From Phytophthora colocasiae (lineage: Eukaryota > Oomycota > Peronosporomycetes > Peronosporales > Peronosporaceae), in contig JAGKQI010000078.1 of assembly GCA_018806915.1 (NCBI GenBank), positions 62,001 to 126,000 of the forward strand: a DNA stretch of 64,000 nucleotides, read 5' to 3'. Each line of letters begins with the position of its first letter. The stretch's first letter is position 1. The translations under genes were made by a program, and so were the position numbers. Under the pieces are notes generated by a model that was not told the origin of the DNA, searched no databases, and saw only the letters and a program-made list of their open reading frames with translations. Positions 40,681 to 51,439 of the stretch are shown here, piece after piece.

Positions 40681-42786
40681 ATGCCACCACAGGCATCCAA
40701 GAGAAAGAAATCTGCCGGTACTATACTGGAGAAGAACTTCAAGAAAGGCAAGTGTTACTCCAGCGTTGTCTGTCGCCTCCAGACAATATGCCACGACTTG
40801 CGCCTCTGTGAGGAAATCCAGCGAACCGCTCTTGAGATGAAGCAGATCCAGTTGGAAGCTTGGCACTTGGTTAATTTGCATACTCTGCGATGCCTCAAAA
40901 GCGGACTCGCGCTCCCAGACTTTGCCGACAAGACCTTCTTCGATCATTGTTGCTCAGGCGTGGCGTCTACCCCTAAAACCAGTCTCATCGCCCAAAAGAA
41001 CCCGGATCTGTGGAAGTCCATCGTTCTGTACCGGTCGCAACGGGAGCGTGCAGGCCTCGCAAAAGTTGAGCACAAGGTCGGATACGGCGAGTTGAAAGGT
41101 GAAATGCGTGAGCAAATGGTCGTGAACGCTGGTGTGATGATTCGCGAGCACTTCCGGAAGCGCCTACGACTGTACATACAACAAAGATTCGGACAGATCG
41201 ACGATACCATGACCAAAAAACAGAAATCAGAGAAGAAAAACCTCGTTAACGCCATCCTCCGCGCGTGCTACAACACCGAGGAAACGGAACTTGTGGAAGC
41301 GCTGGAGATGCGAGACGTTCTGACTCCAGACGGTTCCGAGTGGCGGGAACAGTGGATTCCGTGGCCGAACCACATCAAGGAGAACGGAATGGGGTTTTAT
41401 GTGCGACTGCTTTGGGAGTTCCTGGACGTTGTAGAGCGCAGGATGGAAACGGATCCTAACAAAAAGGGCGTGCGGGTGTTTACGCTGTTCCCAGTGTCCT
41501 CGAGATTCTCGAACGCCCACATAACGCTCAACGGGTCAACGCTTGCAGGGTTTTATTCACGTATCCCGGACCACCGTTTCAATCTCCCCCATATTCCGGT
41601 CACAGCGGCTTCGTTCAGAGCCAGCAGATGGGAGGTCATGAGGCATGCATTCGACATCACCCGCTTTGAAACCATGAAGGAAGGAAGTCCGCTGACGAAG
41701 GATGAGTTCGCGCAACTATCCGTAGAGGGAAAATACGCCCCCGCGAGTCGCCTTTTCGCAAACCAGGTGACTACCGACGGCTACTCGGCCTCCGTTTTGC
41801 TGTTTGGACCAAAGCGAGTTTCGAATGAGAAGTCTGATGACCCCGTGGTTCCTGTGGGGTATGTCCCCAACGTCGTAATCGGGATAGATCCGGGGATGCG
41901 AGCATTAGTCACTGCGGTGCGAGAAGACGTTGGGACTAGAGTTCGTCCACAGAGACGTAAGAAGCGGCACAGCGGACGTCACGGAGACAAGAAGCGCAAG
42001 CGAAAGAAGTCGAACCGGCCACGTTGGATTAGACGGGCGAAAAAACCGCGCCAACGCAACGCCCGCGATATCGTGCAAGTTACGACACGCGAGTACAGGC
42101 ATTTGGCTGGGTTCAACCGGTTCCGGGCGTGGAACGATGGACTTAGAAAACGTCACCCTCAGTACCAATCGACTATCGCGAACATGCCGTCGTTTAAAAC
42201 AGCTTGCTTCGCGACATACATGACGAGACTGGAGTACTTCTGGCAGAATGTGGCCTTCCTACTGCAGTTCTGCTCAGACCGGCCATTCCTCAAGTGGAAG
42301 TTTTTTCAAAAGAGGATGTCACGTGTTGCTGTAGACGCGATTGCCAAGCGCATCGTTCCAGCCGCAGGCAAGGATGTATGCGTGGCGTACGGGGACTGGA
42401 GTAAGCGCAGTGGCATTAAGGGCCACGCATCGAGTCCGGTGAAGGGTTTAAAAGAGGCGTTACGTAAGCGCGCAACGGTGGTCTCCATGGACGAATTCAG
42501 GACGAGCAAGCTCTGCTCGCAGTGCCACCAGTCTCTTTCACCCGTCCGATATAACGTGGACACGAAGCTACCCAAACGTCGGAAATGCAAGGGTGTGGTG
42601 CTTGTCCGCAACCGAGCCGAAGTGCAGTTTGAAGAGAAAGTTTGCCACGGTGTGCTGCGATGTGACGAGGGCAGCTGCTCCGCTTTGTACTGGGACCGCG
42701 ACGTAAACGCGGCTATCAACATGGTGGAACTGCTCAAGAGTGAGATACTAGGACTCGGACGGATGGAGCCCTTCGTGCGGACGTAG
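40681..42786 (+). CDS. Fanzor, eukaryotic TnpB-like RNA-guided endonuclease, intact 701 residues
   Basis: A single uninterrupted frame from the ATG at 40681. The C-terminal half has the split RuvC nuclease of the TnpB/Fanzor/Cas12 family. RuvC-I is VVIGIDPGMRALVTAV with Asp403, RuvC-II is VVSMDEFRTSKLC with Glu605, and RuvC-III is YWDRDVNAAINM with Asp672/Asp674. Between II and III lie zinc-ligand cysteines (CSQC at 612-615, CHGVLRC and GSC ending at 666). A strongly basic insert after RuvC-I (residues about 420-460, RRKKRHSGRHGDKKRKRKKS) looks like a nuclear localisation signal or RNA-binding segment. The N-terminal 350 residues would hold the REC/wedge part. Fanzors cut DNA guided by an RNA made from the element's own 3' region. 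All catalytic residues are present. A hAT element sits 25 bases upstream. Confidence 0.93.
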   Translation: MPPQASKRKKSAGTILEKNFKKGKCYSSVVCRLQTICHDLRLCEEIQRTALEMKQIQLEAWHLVNLHTLRCLKSGLALPDFADKTFFDHCCSGVASTPKTSLIAQKNPDLWKSIVLYRSQRERAGLAKVEHKVGYGELKGEMREQMVVNAGVMIREHFRKRLRLYIQQRFGQIDDTMTKKQKSEKKNLVNAILRACYNTEETELVEALEMRDVLTPDGSEWREQWIPWPNHIKENGMGFYVRLLWEFLDVVERRMETDPNKKGVRVFTLFPVSSRFSNAHITLNGSTLAGFYSRIPDHRFNLPHIPVTAASFRASRWEVMRHAFDITRFETMKEGSPLTKDEFAQLSVEGKYAPASRLFANQVTTDGYSASVLLFGPKRVSNEKSDDPVVPVGYVPNVVIGIDPGMRALVTAVREDVGTRVRPQRRKKRHSGRHGDKKRKRKKSNRPRWIRRAKKPRQRNARDIVQVTTREYRHLAGFNRFRAWNDGLRKRHPQYQSTIANMPSFKTACFATYMTRLEYFWQNVAFLLQFCSDRPFLKWKFFQKRMSRVAVDAIAKRIVPAAGKDVCVAYGDWSKRSGIKGHASSPVKGLKEALRKRATVVSMDEFRTSKLCSQCHQSLSPVRYNVDTKLPKRRKCKGVVLVRNRAEVQFEEKVCHGVLRCDEGSCSALYWDRDVNAAINMVELLKSEILGLGRMEPFVRT

Positions 42787-42789
42787 GTA

Positions 42790-42905
42790 GATAGAATCGT
42801 GGAGATGAGAAAGTCTCCACCCAGGTATCTAGACCTGGATATTGTCAAAACGACTCGGTTTAACCGAGCTAATTCGGCAAATTTGCCCGGAATTGACAAT
42901 AACGA
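42790..42905 (+). ncRNA. Candidate Fanzor guide-RNA (omega-RNA) scaffold
   Basis: Starting four bases after the Fanzor stop, five inverted repeats are packed into 103 bases. They are GTGGAGA/TCTCCAC (42799-42820), CCAGGT/ACCTGG (42821-42838), and an enclosing TATTGTCAA/TTGACAATA stem (42840-42848 with 42893-42901). Inside it are CTCGGT/ACCGAG (42854-42868) and the AATTCGGCA-type hairpin (42871-42894). Together they look like two hairpins followed by a closed multi-branch structure. Fanzor and TnpB guide scaffolds lie in just this position. Ends, transcription and the guide segment are not known; no homologous copy is in the window for comparison. Confidence 0.45.
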
Positions 42906-43255
42906 GAGCGAGACCGAAGGAAGATCACGCGGAATAGCACGAAGGAATCCGTTTTGAGGCATGTAAGGTATCTACGTAGTACTACGTAGGAAGTAGTAGT
43001 TAGGGTAGTTGTAGTGACAATGTATGTATTACGGTTTCTCATGTTCATTTCGCTTGAACGATTCTGGTACGAGTACTCTTCTTGCGTACACGCTGCTTGT
43101 TAGACTCAGGCCGAGATAAATGTAGAGATAACCCGACGCATGCGGAAGTTCCGAGTCACATAGGTGACCAAAAAGCGTTCACATTCATAGTGTAGTACTA
43201 CTAGTATTATACTCGTGTATTAATATTTGATTTCCATTCTCGCATCTCTTGCACG
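42906..43255. other. Intergenic region after the Fanzor scaffold
   Basis: No gene seen. It holds a perfect 18-bp palindrome CTACGTAGTACTACGTAG at 42972-42989. The right boundary of the Fanzor element and its guide segment should lie in the first part, but no boundary is visible. Confidence 0.45.
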
Positions 43256-46200
43256 ATGCGATTCCTGCCGAGGGGCAAAGCTGTGGTAGCTGCCTCGCCG
43301 TCGACGCGATTCGCTTCGTCGCATGCTGCGAAAGACACGCGCCCCCTTGTCCGTAAGCGCTCTCGCTCACTACCTCCTCTGCCTGTGACTGTGGCCGCAG
43401 GAGCGGTTGCGCTGCTGACGCTGAGTTCGTCCCCAGAGGATGCGCGGCGACTGCGCAACACTGCGCATATGGGAATGTTAAATATCCACGAGAGCAATAT
43501 ACCAACAACATTCGAAGGAGCGATGACACTAACAACGCAGTGGATAGAGGTCCTGCGCCGCGGTGGCTTAGAGGCGGCGCAAGACGAGCTGGTGGAGCGC
43601 TTGCTCAGCTGCATACTACGCGCCAAAGATGACAAACAGAGCCAAGACACACTTCACTATGTGATAGACCATAGTATTTTATCTCTGATTGTGGAGTATA
43701 TGGCGGGGAGCAAGCCGACGGAAGCAAAAAGACTGCAACGTGTGTGGATTTCGGACTGATTTCTCGTTGGCTTGACAAGTTACTGACAAAGCATTTGGTG
43801 TACATGTAGAGCTAGTGCAAAGTCTCGTCAAGCTGCTTGAGGCTGCTGCAGCCAAGGGTCAAGTGGAGCAGTGGTTGTCACTGGTGACTCTGGTGCAGGC
43901 GCTCACCCACCTGATGGAACAAGATGACGATGTTGTCAGCTACGTGGATCTCTTACGACTGGGTGATGCCTTGATGAAAGTACAGCAGGTGGCTCATCAA
44001 AGGTTGGAAGAGGGGGCAGATGCATCTCGGGCTTTTGTGGTGCGTCGCTCGGACCTTACAGATCCAGACTACTCTCGCGTGGCCGAAAGTTGTGCTTCGC
44101 TTGTGGAAATGTGCTCTCTCGAGATGCCGGACTCTGTAAAGAAGTTTGGATTATGGGCACTTGGAGCTCTTGTGCAGGCAATAAACCAAGAGAAATCAAG
44201 TGCTCTTCACGGACAGCAGCTGGAAGCTGCTTTAGGACCTGCTTTCGCGAAGGTATTGCTGGAACTTCCACGTGAGAGCGATGTTGAGGGCTTACAACTT
44301 CAGGCTGCTGCAGTGGTGGACAGACTCCTTCATGTCGCTCGACAGAACCCAGCGGCAGTGACTCGTGAAACGTACGAACAGTGGATGGATCAGGTGAATT
44401 ACTGGGCAGGAACCCGAGAGCCCGAACAAGGTTCTACAGTCTCCAGCGACACTCAAAAATGGTTTCGTCGGAACACTGCCCAAATCGACCAAATAGAGGA
44501 CGAGGATGAGGTGGAACGTCGACAAAAAATGCACCTTCAACTCCAACTAATTAGCTCACGATGCCTACGTACACTCACGGCTTCCCCACAGAGCCGTCGT
44601 TATGTTTGCGAGTCTCCAAGGACACGGTCAGCGCTATTCGAACTGTCCCGTCAGGTTCACGAAAAGAAACAAAAAGGGGGAAACATGGTTGACGAAGATA
44701 TGGCAAGGGACATGGTGAGTATTCAACGACACTTATCATGGGCATTTCGCAACATCTGCACTGGGTTTCAAAACGGCGCAATGGCGCTGAATTGCTTGTT
44801 TGACGCTTCCTGGACAGCGTCTCTCTTGCAATCGCGTCGAGACTTGCCTATGTCTCAGTTCTTTCGTGGAGCAAATGATCTCACGGATTTACCTATAATC
44901 GGCGCTGAAGATTATGAGGCGAGCACAGAGTTCGGCTGGGTGGATATGCTAACTGCTTGGAGCGCTAGTGCGGACCACCAAGTGCGTGAAAACGCTATCG
45001 CGACTCTTATTTACCTGGCTGAGCAATCCCCGGTAGGATTGGAGATTGAGCAAGTAGAGGAGATTCGTAACAAGCAAGAACATATTCTTCAAGCATGGTT
45101 GACGAATATGCTCCAGCAAATTCGCTTACTCTCAGGTGGAGAGTTGCTTGCTGTGAAGCAAATGGAAGAGATTGCCCAAGTTTCGAAGGAGCTGACTCCT
45201 GGCAACGAGCGTATTCTGTTCAACCCCGCAGTAGTTGATGCTGGAACGCAGGCTTTGGCAGTATTAGCGGAGCACCACCACGTTGAACTAGTTCAGCAAG
45301 GGATCGTTCCACTGGTAGCTTTGCTGTCGGCAACTAGCACTGCTACGCCGGTGCAGCATACACAATGTGCTCGTGTGCTAGCGAACTTGGTCGCCACCTA
45401 CTGCCTCCACATCGACCCAAGAAGTTCAGCACTTCCCAGCGATCCTGTTCGCGCAGTTGTCACCAGCGACCACGTTGACATCGCCGAATTACTTGAGCGA
45501 ACGGCTTCAGGTAAGCACTTTCTAGGGAGTATCCGACGATGGCCTGAGTGCAATGATCCAATGCAGCGGTCGAACTACTTTCGTGTGGTGCAGAACCTTC
45601 GTGCGTACGACGAGGTAGTGGCTACTGGTCGTCTAGTGAGAGACGTCTACTGCGAAGGCGTGCACCCGATCGTTTCTCAAAACGATGTTGATCCCCCGGC
45701 TGATAATGGTACTTCTTCTCCGATGGTCGACGTGGTGTTCGTGCATGGTTTGCGCGGACATCCTTTTGGTACGTGGCGGACCGATATGAGCAACAAACTG
45801 GACGGAAACAACGACGTTTGGCCAGACGTACTGCTTGCAAACGACTTGCAGCGCAACGATGTTTCTGCGCGGCTAGTGACGTTAGGCTACGAGGCTGGTA
45901 TGGTGAGTTGGTCCAGTCCTTGGCCCTCGTTAACACTGCAGGAGCGCGCGCGCGTCATGCTTTCTGCTCTCTACGCCGCTAATATCGGCCGGGATCGCCA
46001 CCGCCCAGGCTCACCAGCTCGCCCCGTTGTCTTCATTACCCACTCAATGGGTGGGTTGTTGACCAAGAAGATGCTCTTGATCGAACGCGAGCACCGCGAG
46101 CAATCTGGCCTGACATACAACACCTCAGGCGTCGTGTTCCTCGCGGTTCCGCACTTTGGCTCGGACCTTGCTAAGGGGGTACGGTCGGAATCAATTCGCA

Positions 46201-46505
46201 AACTGATCCAGACTCACCCAGCCATTGCAGACCTCGGAGCCGATCCCAATGGACGTCTCAAGGACCTCAACGATAGATTTAAGCAACTGGGCATTGACTG
46301 CCTTAGCGTCAGTGAGGAGCGTGCGGCGCCAGTGGCGCTTGGTCTCTCTGCTGTTGTCGTAAAGCCCAACTCGGCCGACCCTGGCATCGGCCGGTTTTAC
46401 GTGCTGCCTGGGTCCGATCACATGACGATCTGCAAGGTCAAAAGCCGCAACGAACCGCTGTACCAGGACATTCTCCAGTATGTTATTCAGCGTGCCGGGA
46501 AATGA
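43256..46505 (+). CDS. SERAC1-like alpha/beta hydrolase with long helical-repeat region
   Basis: Exons are 43256-43739 and 43810-46505, with a 70-nt intron (GTGTGT...TGTAG) and 1,059 residues. The N-terminus is basic with Ser/Arg and a hydrophobic helix (LPVTVAAGAVALLTL), consistent with mitochondrial or ER targeting. Residues about 90-700 are alpha-helical Armadillo-like repeats. The C-terminal 270 residues form an alpha/beta hydrolase with the motif VVFVHGLRGHPFGTWR, the nucleophile elbow ITHSMGGL and a late SDHMTICK His. This matches SERAC1, a phosphatidylglycerol-remodelling protein, though human SERAC1 is much shorter (about 650 residues). Function in oomycetes is inferred only. Confidence 0.82.
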
Positions 46506-46874
46506 TTCTCGGTTTCGCGCTGTTTGTCATGGACAGCTCAGATGCCATTTTGAAGTGATGCTGTAGCCACACGCGGCAGGTCATAGCGCTGCGTCGATGA
46601 ATGAGTAACATGATATAGAGCGTCTTCGTATGGAGGAGAACCTTATGACAATTCAACCGGACGACTTGAGCCCTAATAGACATCCCATCCTGATTGTGGC
46701 TGGTGCTGCATGAAGCAGAGAATGCTGGGCAAAAGTGTTCAGGGTTCCTCAAGAAGGCAGATTGGAATGACTCATACGTTCAGATGTACACACGCGCGCA
46801 TTCTGCCACTCGAGCTACTCGCCTTCAACTGCGGTCTTCCGTTTCATTAGCGTACCACGCATTTTTGTGGCGGA
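46506..46874. other. Intergenic region, no gene seen
   Basis: 369 bases between the SERAC1-like stop and the kinase start, with only short frames. Confidence 0.5.
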
Positions 46875-49800
46875 ATGGGCTGCACGAGCAGTAATACGCG
46901 CCGCACAGCATCACGACTAGACAAAGTCGAGGAGGCGATGCCCACGTCGTCGCCCTCGATGTCTTCATCATTCTCCGACGCGCCGGTGATACTCGAGTCT
47001 CCCACGACGAGCACAGGGTACCGTCAAATGTCCTCGAAGGTTTCGACGCCTATGCAACCTACGCGACGGCGCCTGCATCGACGACGGAGACGGGAACCCC
47101 AGCTGGATCATCATCTTACGGACCGACTGGATATGCTTGCTCGGTATCTGCAAAGGGCTTCTAAGATTGACTTTCAAAAGGCATTGCACGCACAAACACA
47201 AAGGGCAATCGGCGACCTGCTGGACAACATCCACAGCTTTTTCTTTCTTTATGAGGCCGAGAAACGTCCACTGTGGCGTCTTGCGCAGACCGGCCGACTG
47301 GTGCACGAGGTCGAGAGTTTCCATCGTGATTTGGACGCCATCACTGGTCGCTGTGGCTTAGCAGTAGCTGCTTCTAATGGATCAAGTTCGTCTTTGCCTC
47401 GTTGGCAGGCTCGATGGCGTCGAATGCGGGCAGAGCGACTCGTATTCTTTCGGTCGTACCTCGAAGACCACGAAGCTGTTGCAGTCTCAAACTCTCGAGT
47501 GCGTGAACCTGCAGACCAGTTCGAGCTGCTCACGCTACTGAAGTATGACGTTCAAAAATTCGACACCTTATTGACAGCGGACGAGTTGGAGTTGTTGGAG
47601 CGAACATTTACTTTCGTGACTGGTTGCTGCAACAACACAATGAACTTCGACACTCAGTTGCGCAGAATGGCATTGCCAGAGTGGTTTGTGGCTCCCTATG
47701 ACAGGACCAAACAGCAGCTCAAGTGGCAACGCGCCGCTGTTACCGTGAAGAAAGCGCCGCAGACGATGAATTCGACCGATTGCTTAAAACTTGCGAATAC
47801 CTGGTCGCGGTTACAATGCCCGCATGTTATGAAACTATTTGGCGCGTGCCATATTGGACGAAGGCGCTTCTTCGTGGTGGCAGAGGGAACCCCATTGACT
47901 AAGTGCTTTGGAGACGAGGGCTTTCCGCTTTGGCGAGCGTTTCATGAGGCTGCATTAGCACTGCAGTACCTTCACGAACGACGCGTTGGATTTGATACAC
48001 TTTCATGTGCTGACCTTATTTTATTCCGTAGTGGTGACCGTGACGCTGTCATGTTAGCGGGGTTCAACCTTAAGCAGATGAAAGAGACGTTTGTAGTCTT
48101 CGATGACATGGAGAAATATGAGGAAGCCCTGGACCCTCTACTGGAGGACAACCTGAGTGATGATGGCTTCGACGACGTTGATACCATTCGACAAGAGAAC
48201 AACAGCTCATCGAAACCAACAATACTGCAAGGAGAACCTGAGCATACGACAAGCAGCTATTGGCAGGCCCCTGAACTGAAGACTAGCCGTAGCTTGGGAC
48301 CTACAGAAGCATCCGATATTTATGCGTTGGGAATGTGTGCGATCGAAGCCTTCTCGGGTGGGAACGTTTGGGGCAACAGTGGAGAGAGGGAACAAAGCTA
48401 CAGACAAGTACCAACGATGAGGAGGCTACCGAGGTTATCAGCTCTAGCTGATGCCCGGCAATGGGATTTAGTGGAGAGAATGTGTTCGTTCGACCCGAAA
48501 TCCCGACCGACACTCGCTGAAGTACTGGCTGGATTTCAGGTATTTGCAGAAGACGAGGAGAAGGCCAACGCTGACCTATCATCATCTAAGAGGAGAAGGA
48601 AATTCCGCCACCACTCTTCTCGCCAGATTCATTCACGAGCCACATCGGCTTCCATCGCATGCGCTCTTAGTGAAGTCCAAGCGTGGTGCGATGAGGCTTC
48701 TGAAAGCTCAGCTTTAAACTATCAACTATACGAACGGATGGACGATATATCGGCTCGGCTAGAAGTGATGAACGCAGATGACGCTATTGCACACCTTCCA
48801 GTGCTGGCAGAGTTGATTTTTCGCTTTCGAGACTTGCTTCAACGACATGTTAACGAAAACCCACTACTACGTCTAGCAGCAACACGCCATGTTGTTAAAA
48901 CGATTGAAGAGCTCCATGGAGAACTAGATGCTCTGATGGATCGTCTTCATTTGATTCGTTCGGGTGCGTCGATTCATTCGTGGTATCCTCAGCTCATTCC
49001 GCGAACAACTCTGGAAGCGTTTGCGGCTGTCATTAACACTGGATTTTCAGATATTGAGTGGAGAATTAGATGGAGAAGAAGTATTATTGTTGGGTGCTTT
49101 ATTGGCATTCGAAGCGAAGAAACGGAGCAACAGCTACACTGTACACTGGGAGCTGTTGCAAATTTCTCTCGTAAAGTTGGAGGAAACGTATCAAGTTATG
49201 GTGCCTGGGCCGATACCGGGATTTCGCACGACGGAGTCGAAGACAATGCTAACCCTCCCGTCATGGTTTATCCCTCCGTACGAGGTGCTATTTAACGAAT
49301 TGAACGCTTTCAGTCGTGGGTCGTTTGGCTCTGTACACTTCGGGAAGTGGATGGACACCAACGTGCTGATCAAGAAGATACTTGCACCGGAAGGATCTGG
49401 AGTCGCGACAGCGCTTTGCGGTACAAAATCCAATGCCAAGGAACCAACCGACGAGCCATATGAACAATTTTTGAATGAACTATCCGTGTGGTCAAAACTC
49501 AAGCACCCAAACGTACAGATGCTACTTGGAGCCTGTCACGTGGGGCAACGCCAATTCATTTTGTGTGAGCAAGCAACTGAAGGAACTATCGATAGTTTTG
49601 TATCTTCAAAACCAGTGGAGAAACGCGGTGCTTGTGCGCGACGTATGCTGCATGAAGCAGCACTTGGACTGCACTACTTGCACGCACAAAACGTTGTACA
49701 CCCGGATCTTCGATGCAGTAACATTCTCGTCGACGCTGATGGTGTAGTTAAGGTTGCAGATTTTGGATTCAGCTCTCTGAAGACCACAACACGATCGAAT

Positions 49801-50103
49801 GTTCTAACTAGCGACAGGTCCCGGTGGGTGGCTCCGGAATGCTTACGAGGCGAGACTCCCACCTTCATATCCAATGTGTATTCGTTTGCTATGTGCGCGA
49901 TCGAAGTCGTTAGCGGCGATGTACCCTGGGGATATGAAGTGGCTGACGCTGACGTTCTCACTAAAATTCGCGAAGGTTTTCTACCTCCTCGCCCGGATAA
50001 TTGCTTCTCTGACGCTGAATGGAGCCTCATTGAGCGCATGTGCTGCATCGATCCGAGTGAACGCATAAGTATCGATGAGGTAGTGAAACTCCTGGCCCAG
50101 TAG
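46875..50103 (+). pseudogene. Tandem pseudokinase-kinase (TKL type) with a frameshift between halves
   Basis: The start MGCTSS offers an N-terminal Gly/Cys for lipid anchoring. Each half has a helical region and then a kinase-like domain, so the gene is an internal duplication. The first kinase (about residues 275-555) lacks catalytic features: the HRD loop reads GFDTLSCADL and DFG reads LAGFN, so it is a pseudokinase. The second (from 49267) has SRGSFGSV, the lysine VLIKK, HPDLRCSNIL (Arg of HRD replaced by Pro), ADFGF and APECL, so it is probably active or weakly active. The first frame stops at 49295 while the second is offset by one. The shift lies between about 48960 and 49110. It may be inactivating or an assembly error. 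Paralogues of this TKL type are numerous in oomycetes. Confidence 0.8.
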
Positions 50104-50148
50104 ACATCCTGGATGTGACATCCACGTGAAGTATTTTAATGGAAGAAG

Positions 50149-50177
50149 ATATCCAGAATTCAGTAAATTCTGGATAT
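50149..50177. other. Perfect 12-bp inverted repeat downstream of the kinase gene
   Basis: ATATCCAGAATT (50149-50160) and AATTCTGGATAT (50166-50177) with a five-base loop, 46 bases after the kinase stop. It could form a hairpin in the 3' end of that transcript. Confidence 0.7.
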
Positions 50178-50358
50178 GGTATAGCATGAAGTTTCATGTG
50201 AAACTGTGGTGGAAACGCTGGTTGACTCTCATCTTTCCACGCTTTCACTATTTGGGCGAACCCCAAAGGTTACCTCTTGGGTGTTCTTGCCTCCTGGCCT
50301 GACAAATGATCTCACCCCACTTTCCAATCTGCTCTTCACAACCAACATCGAAGACAAG

Positions 50359-51330
50359 ATGCACCTCCTCGCCATCCTGGCATTAGTGGCAACGATAGTC
50401 ATTCCGGTTCAGGCTGCTGTCACAGATACGCATCAATGTTACGTTGAGCCTAATTTCGACTACATCGACAACGATATTGGGAATGCAACTTCTTCGACAG
50501 CAGACGGTTGCTGCACCAAGTGCGAAGCTACTACCGGGTGCAAGGCGTATTCGTGGACCGATCTGAACGGAGGAACATGTTGGCTCAAGAGTGGTCGAGG
50601 TACCATTGTAGTCAAGCCTGGCGTTCAGTCGGCAACTATGCAGCCTCTCAATGATCCTGGTAACACTGGTGGTTGTCAGCTGGACGAAGGTATCGACTAC
50701 GTCGGAAACGATATCGGTAATGTGCGTATGCTTCAGCCACTCGGCTGTTGCAGTGCCTGTTTGTACTTTGAAGGATGTCGCGCATTCACCTTCACCACGT
50801 TCAATGGCGGCACGTGTTGGCTCAAGAGTGCAAAGGGTCCAACGGTTATCAACCCAGCGGCTCGCTCAGCTCAACCGTATCTGGAGGCTCCCTCGTGTGG
50901 TCTTGAGTTCGGCATTGACTACGTCGGGAACGACATTGGTAGTGCTCCTGCTTCTAAGCCTGGGGATTGCTGTGATGTCTGTTCGAAGAAAGAGGGTTGT
51001 CGTGCCTTCTCTTGGACCAACAAAGATGGAGGAACCTGTTGGCTCAAGAACCGCAAAGATGGAATTATCCAAAAGGAAGGTGTCACTTCAGCTCAAGTCA
51101 AAGCCAACCCTGCGTCTCCGAGTTGCGCACTGGAGTTGAATGTGGACTACATCGGTAATGACATTGGATCTGCTGCAAGTTCCGAGCCGTACGCGTGTTG
51201 CTCCAAGTGTATGGCCAAAAGTGGCTGCAAAGCCTTCACGTGGTCAAACTATCAAGGTGGAACATGCTGGTTTAAAAGTACTAAGGGCAACACTGCGTCT
51301 GCAGTTGGGGTCAAGTCCGCTATCATCTAA
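50359..51330 (+). CDS. Secreted protein of four PAN/Apple domains, copy 1
   Basis: The start at 50359 gives 323 residues and a clear signal peptide (MHLLAILALVATIVIPVQA). The frame is open back to 50206 but an N-terminal signal favours this ATG. Four Cys-rich repeats of about 75 residues follow. Each has the pattern C...DY-x-G/D-NDIG ... CC..C....GC.A(F/Y)(S/T)W....GGTCW(L/F)K, as in PAN/Apple domains. Such domains bind carbohydrate or protein ligands. In oomycetes they occur in cell-wall-associated and adhesion proteins (for example CBEL), but no cellulose-binding domain is present here. The next gene is a tandem copy. Confidence 0.88.
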   Translation: MHLLAILALVATIVIPVQAAVTDTHQCYVEPNFDYIDNDIGNATSSTADGCCTKCEATTGCKAYSWTDLNGGTCWLKSGRGTIVVKPGVQSATMQPLNDPGNTGGCQLDEGIDYVGNDIGNVRMLQPLGCCSACLYFEGCRAFTFTTFNGGTCWLKSAKGPTVINPAARSAQPYLEAPSCGLEFGIDYVGNDIGSAPASKPGDCCDVCSKKEGCRAFSWTNKDGGTCWLKNRKDGIIQKEGVTSAQVKANPASPSCALELNVDYIGNDIGSAASSEPYACCSKCMAKSGCKAFTWSNYQGGTCWFKSTKGNTASAVGVKSAII

Positions 51331-51439
51331 GTTCTAGATTCTACAATGATGCGGTACACTCAAACAGATGTCAACAAATGCAATTATTTCCATACATTTA
51401 TTGATATTGAGTATCTATTTTTTTTCAGAGATCGCCACG

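Noticed and set aside
40681..42786. Fanzor gene as a decayed transposase such as IS605 TnpA
   Set aside because: There is no HUH or serine-recombinase motif; the RuvC-zinc-RuvC layout is that of TnpB/Fanzor and all acids are present.
37977..43255. Terminal inverted repeats or Helitron ends around Fanzor
   Set aside because: I compared both flanks and found no matching ends, TC/CTRR pair or target duplication; the element boundary stays open.
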